From assembly GCA_023409435.1 (NCBI GenBank), contig JAEYHP010000180.1, positions 1 to 13,683 of the forward strand: a stretch of DNA of 13,683 bases, given 5' to 3'. The notes below the pieces were generated by a model. The model saw only the letters and a list, made by a program, of their open reading frames with translations. It was not told the origin of the DNA and searched no databases. The position numbers and the translations under genes are program-made. Source of the DNA: Bacillota bacterium (GTDB lineage: Bacteria; Bacillota; Clostridia; Christensenellales; CAG-138). Below, piece after piece: positions 1 through 5,697 of this stretch; the stretch's first letter is position 1, and each line of letters opens with the position of its first letter.

Positions 1-608
1 CGCTCATACAGCTCGTATGCAAAGCGGCTGCGGTTTTCCCAGGAACCGCCGTACTTCCACTTGCGGTCGTTGTAGGGGCGGAGTATCTGGGAGCCGAGAT
101 AGCCGTGGCAGAGCTTTAAGTCTACGCCGTCCGCACCCGCGTCATACGCGATGCGCGCAGCCAGCACGAACTGGTCCATGATGTGCGCGACATCTTCTTC
201 GGTCATCAGTTCGCCGCCAAAACCGGGCAGCGGCTTCACAGTGACACGGCGGGAGAATGCGGGATTGCTCAGTTCCCCGGAGTGGGTCAGCTGGAACACG
301 AGCAATGTGTTGGGGTTCAATGCCTTCAGATCGCCCACGAATTTTGCAAGCGGCTTTGCGTTCTTGGGCATGATGGAAAGCTGGTTCAGGCGGCTTCGAC
401 ATTCGTCCGTAACCGTGATGGCCTCCAGCGTGATGACGCCCGCTTCTCCTTTAAATAGGTTGGCATAGCGTTCTACCGTCAGCGCGGAGGGGTTTCCGTT
501 GTCATCCGCGTCCGTGCACTCCATGGCCTGCACAAAAAAGCGGTTGGGGCTGGTGCGGTTGCCAATTTTGATGGGCGAAAGGAGTATGTCTTTGTAATTT
601 TCCTGCAT
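1..608 (-). CDS. Old Yellow Enzyme-family NADH:flavin oxidoreductase, N-terminal part (partial)
   Basis: Only the first 202 codons are in the window; the rest lies beyond the left edge. The protein starts at the ATG at 608, behind a modest AAGAAGGGA Shine-Dalgarno. The FMN-binding TIM-barrel fold is recognisable from an N-terminal LLSPIKIGNRTSPNRF block (residues 9-24), QLTHSG (106-111), GADGVDLKLCHGYLGSQ (158-174) and RPYNDRKWKYGGSWENRSRF (177-196), which matches the family's NxRxDxYGGSxENR signature. Members use FMN and NAD(P)H to reduce activated C=C bonds or enones; long forms add an FeS cluster and a C-terminal flavin domain, which cannot be judged here. The family's usual HxxH substrate-binding pair reads KxxH here (K165, H168). 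It is transcribed away from the LacI-SBP regulator gene and has its own candidate promoters. Family assignment is firm; the substrate is unknown. Confidence 0.9.
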   Translation of the reverse strand, partial: MQENYKDILLSPIKIGNRTSPNRFFVQAMECTDADDNGNPSALTVERYANLFKGEAGVITLEAITVTDECRSRLNQLSIMPKNAKPLAKFVGDLKALNPNTLLVFQLTHSGELSNPAFSRRVTVKPLPGFGGELMTEEDVAHIMDQFVLAARIAYDAGADGVDLKLCHGYLGSQILRPYNDRKWKYGGSWENRSRFAYELYE

Positions 609-675
609 GAAAGTTCCCTTCTTTCTTGTTTTATTGTGTCAAAACCAGACGTAAGAAATTAGAATCGCCTATTTT

Positions 676-705
676 ATTTTAAAATTTGTTATTTTAACGT
701 ATCAA
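676..705 (-). promoter_or_regulatory. Promoter of the flavin oxidoreductase gene (proximal)
   Basis: Read on the minus strand, TTGATA (700-705, 5/6 to consensus) is followed after 18 bp by TAAAAT (676-681, 5/6). Transcription would start near 669 and give a leader of about 60 nt before the ATG at 608. An AACGTATCA motif (696-704 on the plus strand) overlaps the -35 box, so repression by the adjacent LacI-type protein is plausible. Confidence 0.55.
696..704. promoter_or_regulatory. Candidate operator, AACGTATCA (site 1)
   Basis: One of three copies of AACGTRTCA found in the two intergenic regions flanking the LacI-SBP gene. It overlaps the -35 box of the proximal flavin oxidoreductase promoter. 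The role as operator for the LacI-type protein is inferred from position and recurrence. The site is not a perfect palindrome. Confidence 0.4.
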
Positions 706-778
706 TATCCAAGGATAATATTCTCCGAGAGGAAGTAAGCGTGAATAACGGCTCTGCGGTTTCCTCAATTATGAGACA

Positions 779-807
779 AGTGTATCCTATATTTTTGAAC
801 GTGTCAA
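779..807 (-). promoter_or_regulatory. Promoter of the flavin oxidoreductase gene (distal)
   Basis: On the minus strand, TTGACA (802-807, 6/6) is followed after exactly 17 bp by TACACT (779-784, 4/6). It lies 45-73 bp downstream of the regulator's stop codon and would give a leader of about 165 nt. An AACGTGTCA motif overlaps the -35 box in the same way as at the proximal promoter. The two promoters may act in tandem, or one may be a remnant. Confidence 0.5.
798..806. promoter_or_regulatory. Candidate operator, AACGTGTCA (site 2)
   Basis: Second copy of the AACGTRTCA motif, overlapping the -35 box of the distal flavin oxidoreductase promoter. This is the most symmetrical copy: TTGA-ACGTG-TCAA forms an inverted repeat with 4-bp arms (795-807). 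LacI-family operators are usually near-palindromes with a CG near the centre, which fits loosely. Confidence 0.4.
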
Positions 808-851
808 TCTCAAAACGCATATTGCCGCGCTGCCGATTTTGTGCTGAAGAA

Positions 852-3074
852 TCAGCGGATCGCCGCGTCCAGCCTGTATGCGGCCTCCTCCAGCGCCTGT
901 TCCGCGCTGTATTTCCCAACAACAGTGCCGTGCACGGCTTCGCCGATGATACCTTCCAATATGGCCTCGGATACGCCTTCGCCCTTGCTGTTTTTGGGCA
1001 TGCTGCGCCGCCTGGCCTGGTTGAACGCCTCAATGGCCTTTAAATACCACGGGCAGAATGTGCCGAATTCGCTGTTTTCATATACCGAACGGTAAGGCAC
1101 CAGCCGCCCCATTACGGCATTGGGCACCGCCATTTCCTCTGAACTCACCCATTTTAAAAATTCGGCGGCCTCCCGCTGCCTGCCAGACCGCGGGTTCACG
1201 CCGATGGACCAGCCGCCCAGCACCGAGCAGCCGTCCGGCAGCAGGTCAAACCCCACGTTGCCTACCACTTTGGAGAGGCTGCGATCGTCAAGCAGCGTGG
1301 TATGGTCGCTGTACATTACCATCATGGCGGCGTCGCCTTTGGCGAACAGTTCCACCTGCTCGTCCCACCACATGTCGGGCGAGCCCGGGTGGGCATAGCG
1401 GAAACTTTCCTCATAACCTTTGAGCGCTGTGACGCAGGCCCCGCTGCCGATTACGGAAGCGCCGTTTTCAAACAGGCCGCCGCCCTGCGCCCAGGCGCGC
1501 GGAAGAAATTCGCACACCGCACCCGAAGAATTCATGGCGCCCAGCGTTGTGCCGTAGAGCGTGGGGGATTCCGGGTTAAACTGCCGCGTAAAAAAGCGCG
1601 CCACCCGATTATATGCCTCCCACGTACGGGGAACATCCAGGTCTTCCTTGTACCACTCAAAGTAGAGCCGCTGGAATTTCAACTTTTCAAACAGATCCTT
1701 CCGGTAGAACAAAAGCTGCGCCGTATGGCTGAAGGGCAGCGCATAAAGACGGTCCGTGAAATAGCAATGCTCCCGCAGCACGTCCTCTGAGAACATATGC
1801 TGCAATGCGCCGTTATCGGGCAGAAGTTCGGTCAGTTCCTGCGCATAGCCGCCCAGCATCAGCTCCTTGTACCACGCAAGGTCAAACGTAAACACATCGT
1901 ATTCGCCCGGGGGCACGCCGCGCTGGATTTCAGCAAGCATATCGCGATAGGGCCGGAGCGTAAACTCCACGTCGATGCCCGTCCTCTTTTTAAAATCCGA
2001 AACCAAGGAAAGCACCGAAGCGCTCGAGGGCGCGTCCTGCAGCAGCACGCGGATGCGTCCGCCGCCCTCAAACCGGCCAAGCGGAGGAAGCGCCGCCCGC
2101 TTTTCCGCCTTGCCCCATATGACAATGCGCCTGCCGCCCCTGTCCTCCCCTTCCTTTATGATTTGGTCAAGCAGATCAAACGCGGCCTCGCCCATGGGCG
2201 CGTAAGGCAAAAGCACCTCAGCTGCGCTGCCGGCGCCGCTTTTCGTCCAATCCTCCGCCTCAAACGCGATCACTTCCGGCTTTACGTTGCCTTCGGTCAC
2301 CTCAAGCGCGCGCTGCACGCCGTCCGCCAGCCTGCGGCCGGAAACGTATATCACTTCCGGCGGCTCCGCTACATTCATCAGGCGGATGGCCGCGCGCATG
2401 GCGCTTTCCTTGTTGGCGTTCACGGCTTCAACGTAACTGCTCCTGATATCCATTTTCGCTTTATGGAGGGCGTTAAAATAGCTTTCCAGGCATTCGGCCT
2501 CAAAGGAAAACTCCTTGGGGCCGGTGACGATGGCGATGCGGCGCTTGCCCCTATTTACCGTCGCTTCTATGCTCTGCCGGATTGCCGCTTTGACGTCCAT
2601 GCACACAAAATTGAACGCATTACTATTGAGCGCCCGGTGGATAAACACAAGGTTCAGGCCGTTTTGCACGGCTTTTGTGAAAAATTCCGTATTTTCCGGC
2701 TGGCAGGTCATCAAAATAACGCCGTCGCTGTTGTACATCAGCGCGCGGTCGAGCGTTTCCCGTTCCACGCCGGGATCGTCTTCGGTCACCTGAAGATAGA
2801 CGGAATAGCCCTGCGCCGCCGCGCGCCGGTTAATGGCGTCGTACAGCTTGGCGTGCGCGGGTTCCGTAATATTGGAAAGCACCACGTCGATCCGGCCCGT
2901 ATAGCTGGTTTTAAGATTCCGCGCAAGCGCGTTGGGTTTGTAGCCCAAGGCCTTTACGGCCTCTTCCACTTTGCGAATCTTATCGATGCTGACACACTTT
3001 GAACCGTTCAAAACATTGGAGACCGTGCCGTGGGATACGCCCGCGAGCCGGGCCACGTCTTTCATGGTTGCCAT
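852..3074 (-). CDS. LacI-family transcription regulator fused to an ABC-type sugar-binding (SBP) domain
   Basis: A 740-aa fusion protein, about twice the length of an ordinary LacI regulator. Residues 1-50 are a LacI helix-turn-helix and hinge helix (MKDVARLAGVSHGTVSNVLN; LGYKPNALARNLK). Residues about 58-335 are the periplasmic-binding-like sensor (SDGVILM at 116-122, GKRRIAIVTGP at 176-186). Residues about 338-740 are a second ligand-binding module of the extracellular solute-binding protein family 1 type: FKKRTGIDVEF (361-371), YDVFTFDLAWYKELM (392-406), LYALPFSHTAQLLFYRKDLFEK (443-464, with short gaps in similarity), ELFAKGDAAMMV (575-586), LGGWSIGVNP (619-628). There is no signal peptide, lipobox or membrane segment, so the protein should be cytoplasmic. 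I chose the ATG at 3074 because AAGGA lies 9 nt upstream; an upstream in-frame extension to 3170 lacks family similarity, and ATG 3065 is an alternative. The protein probably controls its own region and the flanking genes in response to one or two sugars. Domain calls are firm; the ligand is unknown. Confidence 0.92.
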   Translation of the reverse strand: MATMKDVARLAGVSHGTVSNVLNGSKCVSIDKIRKVEEAVKALGYKPNALARNLKTSYTGRIDVVLSNITEPAHAKLYDAINRRAAAQGYSVYLQVTEDDPGVERETLDRALMYNSDGVILMTCQPENTEFFTKAVQNGLNLVFIHRALNSNAFNFVCMDVKAAIRQSIEATVNRGKRRIAIVTGPKEFSFEAECLESYFNALHKAKMDIRSSYVEAVNANKESAMRAAIRLMNVAEPPEVIYVSGRRLADGVQRALEVTEGNVKPEVIAFEAEDWTKSGAGSAAEVLLPYAPMGEAAFDLLDQIIKEGEDRGGRRIVIWGKAEKRAALPPLGRFEGGGRIRVLLQDAPSSASVLSLVSDFKKRTGIDVEFTLRPYRDMLAEIQRGVPPGEYDVFTFDLAWYKELMLGGYAQELTELLPDNGALQHMFSEDVLREHCYFTDRLYALPFSHTAQLLFYRKDLFEKLKFQRLYFEWYKEDLDVPRTWEAYNRVARFFTRQFNPESPTLYGTTLGAMNSSGAVCEFLPRAWAQGGGLFENGASVIGSGACVTALKGYEESFRYAHPGSPDMWWDEQVELFAKGDAAMMVMYSDHTTLLDDRSLSKVVGNVGFDLLPDGCSVLGGWSIGVNPRSGRQREAAEFLKWVSSEEMAVPNAVMGRLVPYRSVYENSEFGTFCPWYLKAIEAFNQARRRSMPKNSKGEGVSEAILEGIIGEAVHGTVVGKYSAEQALEEAAYRLDAAIR

Positions 3075-3095
3075 TCCTTCACATCCTTCGGGGAT

Positions 3096-3125
3096 AATAT
3101 ATGGCGCATCTACGAAACAAATCAA
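3096..3125 (-). promoter_or_regulatory. Possible promoter of the LacI-SBP regulator gene
   Basis: On the minus strand, TTGATT (3120-3125, 4/6) is followed after 18 bp by TATATT (3096-3101, 5/6). Transcription would begin about 15 nt before the ATG, leaving just enough leader for the Shine-Dalgarno. The very short leader keeps confidence low. Confidence 0.35.
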
Positions 3126-3233
3126 GCGATTATCCGTTCTTATCGTACCATTATTCCACGCGGCGCGCAAGCCATGCGGTGGAACGATTTTTCTGTGTAC
3201 GGAAACTTCCCCTTGCGCTTAAGCCACGCATCG

Positions 3234-3263
3234 TTTACAATTCAATTTATTGGAACGTATCAT
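3234..3263 (+). promoter_or_regulatory. Promoter of the aldolase-kinase operon
   Basis: TTTACA (3234-3239, 5/6) and TATCAT (3258-3263, 5/6) are separated by 18 bp, about 40 bp upstream of the DeoC-family start. The -10 box is embedded in the AACGTATCA motif, so a bound repressor would block RNA polymerase directly. Confidence 0.5.
3254..3262. promoter_or_regulatory. Candidate operator, AACGTATCA (site 3)
   Basis: Third copy of AACGTRTCA, overlapping the -10 box of the aldolase-kinase promoter in the divergent region upstream of the LacI-SBP gene. It shares an upstream T-rich flank and TGG/TTG context with the other two copies. A partial look-alike (TGGAACGA, 3180-3187) sits 70 bp upstream. 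If these are operators, the LacI-SBP protein would control genes on both sides of itself. Confidence 0.42.
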
Positions 3264-3305
3264 TTTTGACCATTTTGAAAAATACGATATGAGAGGTGGT
3301 TTCCT

Positions 3306-3974
3306 ATGACTCCCACCGAAGCAGCGCGGCTCATAGACATCAGTGCGGTACGCACGCACCATACCCTTTCAGATATAGAGGAAGTCGTATCAGTTGCAAA
3401 GGAATACCGCTTTATCAATGTGCATACGCTCCCCTGCTGGACCAGTACGCTCAGCCACTTGCTCCGAACCGACCCGGATATCTTCGTAGGCGCGCCCGTG
3501 GGGTTTCCCGGCGGCGCACATACCACGGAAGTAAAGCTTTTGGAGGCGCGCCGCCTGATCGAGGACGGCGTGCGCGAAATGGACATCGTGATGAACGTGG
3601 GCAAGTTCAAAAACGGCGAATACTCCTATGTGCTCGATGAATTGCGCGCCATCATCGCCCTTGCGCCTAAAAACGTGCTGACCAAGGTGATTATCGAAAT
3701 CAACTGCCTGACGGACACCGAACTGGAGCATGCCTGCGCGCTTGTGATGTATTCCGGCGCGGATTTTTTGAAGACAGGCACCGGCTGGGTGCCGGGGGGC
3801 GCCAACATCGAGCGCATTGCGCGTATCCGGGAATTGACGCGCGGCCGCGTCAAAATCAAAGCGGCGGGCGGCATCCGGACGCGGCAGGAATTCGACGCGC
3901 TTTTAGAAATCGGCGTGGATCGCTTCGGCATCAACACCGCGTCGGCGCTTGCAATCGTCAAAAGCTTTGCGTAA
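3306..3974 (+). CDS. deoC: DeoC-family aldolase (deoxyribose-phosphate aldolase-like)
   Basis: A 222-aa class I aldolase, the usual DeoC length (about 215-260 aa). DeoC enzymes reversibly cleave 2-deoxyribose 5-phosphate to acetaldehyde and glyceraldehyde 3-phosphate through a lysine Schiff base. The key residues are present: D93 in EMDIVMNVG (family EIDMVINIG), the Schiff-base K156 in DFLKTGTGW (family KTSTG), and the second lysine K185 in IKAAGGIR. GAPVGFPGG (62-70) is the typical strand-3 motif. The substrate loop differs from common deoxyribose aldolases: INVHTLPCW replaces the usual CVxP segment, and TGTG replaces TSTG. The start follows a GAGAGGTGG Shine-Dalgarno. A sugar kinase follows after 17 nt, so the aldolase probably acts on that kinase's phosphorylated product. 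No purine or pyrimidine nucleoside genes are nearby, so the true substrate may not be deoxyribose phosphate. Confidence 0.88.
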   Translation: MTPTEAARLIDISAVRTHHTLSDIEEVVSVAKEYRFINVHTLPCWTSTLSHLLRTDPDIFVGAPVGFPGGAHTTEVKLLEARRLIEDGVREMDIVMNVGKFKNGEYSYVLDELRAIIALAPKNVLTKVIIEINCLTDTELEHACALVMYSGADFLKTGTGWVPGGANIERIARIRELTRGRVKIKAAGGIRTRQEFDALLEIGVDRFGINTASALAIVKSFA

Positions 3975-3991
3975 GTAAGAAGGATGGACTG

Positions 3992-5527
3992 ATGGAGAAA
4001 ATCATTGCGTACGACCTCGGCACCGGGGGCATCAAGGCTTCCTTGTTTACAATAGAGGGCCATTCGCTCGCGGACGCCTTTTTACAATACGACGCCGTCT
4101 ACAAAGCGGGCGGCGTGCATGAGCAATGCCCGGAACTTTGGTGGGAAGGCATACTCTCCTCCACCCGGCTGTTGTTGCAAAAAACCGGCGCGGCCGCCTC
4201 CGATATCGTGGGCTTAAGCATTTCCGGGCATTCGCTGGGCGTGGTGCCCGTGGACAGAAACGGCCGCCTGCTGCGCGAATATACGCCCATATGGTCGGAT
4301 ACGCGGGCGTATTTGCAGGCGCAGGCATTCTTTGAGAAAACCCCGTACGAACAGTGGTACATGACCACCGGCAACGGCTTCCCCGCGGAATGTTATTCCG
4401 TATTCAAAATCATGTGGTACCGGGACAATGAGCCGGAGCTATACCAAAACGCATATAAGATACTGGGCTCCAAGGATTACTGCAACCTGAAGCTGACCGG
4501 CCGCATGTGCACGGACCATTCCTACGCGTCGGGCAGCGGCGTGTATGATTTAAAAACGCACTCCTATGTGGACGCCTTTATTGAGGCGGCGGGCGTTAAA
4601 AAGGAACTGTTTCCCGAACTCCTCCAATCCCATGAGGTGGTGGGAACCTTGACCCCAGAGGCGGCGAACGCTCTGGGGCTTTCCACCAATGTGCGCGTGG
4701 TGGCGGGCGGTGTCGATAATTCCTGCATGGCGCTCGGCGCAAAGGGCGTCAAAAACGGCCGTGCGTATCTTTCGCTCGGTTCCTCGAGCTGGATTGCGGC
4801 AATCGGCGACAAGCCGCTATTGGATTTTCAATATAAGCCCTTCGTATTCGCGCATGTTGTGGATGGGCTTTATGCCTCGGCCACCAGCATATTTTCGGCG
4901 GGCAGCAGCTTCCGCTGGGTGCGGGACACGCTCTGCCCCGACCTTGTGGAACGTGAAAAGAGCGGCGAACTCCCGGACGCATATGTGGAAATGAACCGTC
5001 TTGCGGCTCTTTCCCCCATCGGCGCGAACGGCGTGTTGTTCAACCCCAGCCTGGCGGGCGGGGCAATGATAGAGGAAACCAAAAACATCCGCGGCGGCTT
5101 TTTCGGGCTTGGCCTGGGGCACGACCGGAGCGACCTGATCCGCGCGTCTTTGGAGGGCATTACCTACAACCTCTATTACGCCATGACGATACTGGAAAAA
5201 TACCAGGATAAACTTCCCGAACTGCTGCTTGTGGGCGGGGGCGGCAAAAGCCCGTTCTGGCGGCAGATGTTCGCGGATATATTTGATATGGATATCGTCC
5301 AGACCAATATCGGCCAGAACGCCGCCTCGCTTGGCGCTGCGGCGCTTGCGGCCTACGGGCTTGGGTATTGGGACAGCTACGATATGATCGACCGGGTGCA
5401 TCAGCTCGAAAGCGTTGCGCATCCGGACGCGGAGCGTACGCGCGCGTACCGGCCCTACTATGAACGTTCCCGGTATGCAGCGCATTTACTTTCACTCTAC
5501 GGTGATAAATTCGGCGCAATGGGTTAA
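3992..5527 (+). CDS. FGGY-family carbohydrate kinase (xylulokinase-like), copy 1
   Basis: A 511-aa protein, the normal FGGY length. It transfers phosphate from ATP to a sugar, polyol or sugar acid in the cytoplasm. Two actin-like domains are visible. The N-terminal one has YDLGTGGIKASLF (7-19, phosphate-binding loop), GLSISGHSLGVVPVD (74-88), WSDTRA (101-106) and DHSYASGSGVYD (175-186). The catalytic aspartate is D242 in VAGGVDNSCMALG. The C-terminal domain has SLGSSSW (261-267), RASLEGITYNL (384-394), LLVGGGGKSPFWRQMFAD (412-429) and NAASLGAAALAA (443-454). It is preceded by AAGGA 7 nt before the ATG, is co-transcribed with the DeoC-family gene and ends just before a terminator. Sequence supports the xylulokinase/gluconokinase branch of the family, but substrate specificity in FGGY kinases cannot be read from these motifs. 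Confidence 0.9.
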   Translation: MEKIIAYDLGTGGIKASLFTIEGHSLADAFLQYDAVYKAGGVHEQCPELWWEGILSSTRLLLQKTGAAASDIVGLSISGHSLGVVPVDRNGRLLREYTPIWSDTRAYLQAQAFFEKTPYEQWYMTTGNGFPAECYSVFKIMWYRDNEPELYQNAYKILGSKDYCNLKLTGRMCTDHSYASGSGVYDLKTHSYVDAFIEAAGVKKELFPELLQSHEVVGTLTPEAANALGLSTNVRVVAGGVDNSCMALGAKGVKNGRAYLSLGSSSWIAAIGDKPLLDFQYKPFVFAHVVDGLYASATSIFSAGSSFRWVRDTLCPDLVEREKSGELPDAYVEMNRLAALSPIGANGVLFNPSLAGGAMIEETKNIRGGFFGLGLGHDRSDLIRASLEGITYNLYYAMTILEKYQDKLPELLLVGGGGKSPFWRQMFADIFDMDIVQTNIGQNAASLGAAALAAYGLGYWDSYDMIDRVHQLESVAHPDAERTRAYRPYYERSRYAAHLLSLYGDKFGAMG

Positions 5528-5543
5528 ACGGTTCCCGGGCTCC

Positions 5544-5562
5544 TGCCGCCGGGCGGCATTTT
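5544..5562 (+). terminator. Short GC hairpin upstream of the main terminator
   Basis: TGCCG-CCGGG-CGGCA forms a 5-bp stem (5544-5558) followed by a short T run (TTTTC overlapping 5559-5563). It lies 17 nt after the kinase stop codon and just upstream of a better terminator, so it may be an auxiliary or attenuating element. Weak on its own. Confidence 0.35.
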
Positions 5563-5567
5563 CACCT

Positions 5568-5604
5568 AAAGTCCCTTTCCTTGCAGCGGGAGAGGGACTT
5601 TTGC
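5568..5604 (+). terminator. Intrinsic terminator of the aldolase-kinase operon
   Basis: AAAGTCCCT (5568-5576) pairs with AGGGACTTT (5593-5601); the stem continues with TTCC/GGAG (one G-U pair) to about 13 bp around an 8-nt loop, then TTTT follows. It lies 41 nt past the kinase stop and upstream of a new promoter, separating this operon from the next. The A run opposite the T tail may allow weaker function in the reverse direction. Confidence 0.75.
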
Positions 5605-5626
5605 TGTTTACATAGGTATAAAATCA

Positions 5627-5655
5627 TTGACATGCAAATCGATAACAAATACAAT
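5627..5655 (+). promoter_or_regulatory. Promoter of the kinase 2-deoR unit
   Basis: TTGACA (5627-5632, 6/6) and TACAAT (5650-5655, 5/6) are exactly 17 bp apart. Transcription would start near 5662, giving a leader of about 36 nt with AAAGGAGGG as ribosome binding site. The spacer contains ATCGATAACAAA, shared with the next promoter downstream of deoR, which suggests autoregulation by the DeoR-type protein. Confidence 0.65.
5638..5649. promoter_or_regulatory. Candidate DeoR-type operator, ATCGATAACAAA
   Basis: This 12-mer lies between the -35 and -10 boxes of the kinase 2 promoter and matches ATCGATAATAAA at 8059-8070 in 11 of 12 positions. A related ACGATA occurs at 5671-5676. DeoR-family repressors often bind repeated short motifs. 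Assignment to the regulator encoded at 7256-8056 is inference. Confidence 0.42.
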
Positions 5656-5697
5656 CATAAATAACAGAAAACGATATCATATAATAAAGGAGGGCCT

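Noticed and set aside
689..818. Possible 42-aa small protein on the minus strand between the regulator and the flavin oxidoreductase
   Set aside because: No Shine-Dalgarno before its ATG, and it overlaps two good promoter candidates, so the region is better explained as regulatory.
843..856. GCTGA-AGAA-TCAGC hairpin at the end of the LacI-SBP gene
   Set aside because: The stem is only 5 bp, overlaps the stop codon and lacks a T run on the minus strand, so it is unlikely to terminate transcription.
1797..3002. 401-codon open frame on the plus strand opposite the LacI-SBP gene
   Set aside because: It is an antisense shadow of a clear LacI coding sequence in GC-rich DNA; its translation shows no recognisable family and no ribosome binding site.
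3270..3290. TTGACC...TATGAG as a promoter for the aldolase gene
   Set aside because: A start from this -10 would fall within or after the Shine-Dalgarno; the upstream TTTACA/TATCAT pair is better in sequence and position.
4817..5485. 222-codon open frame on the minus strand opposite kinase 1
   Set aside because: Antisense shadow of the FGGY kinase, rich in Arg, Ala and His, without a family match or promoter.
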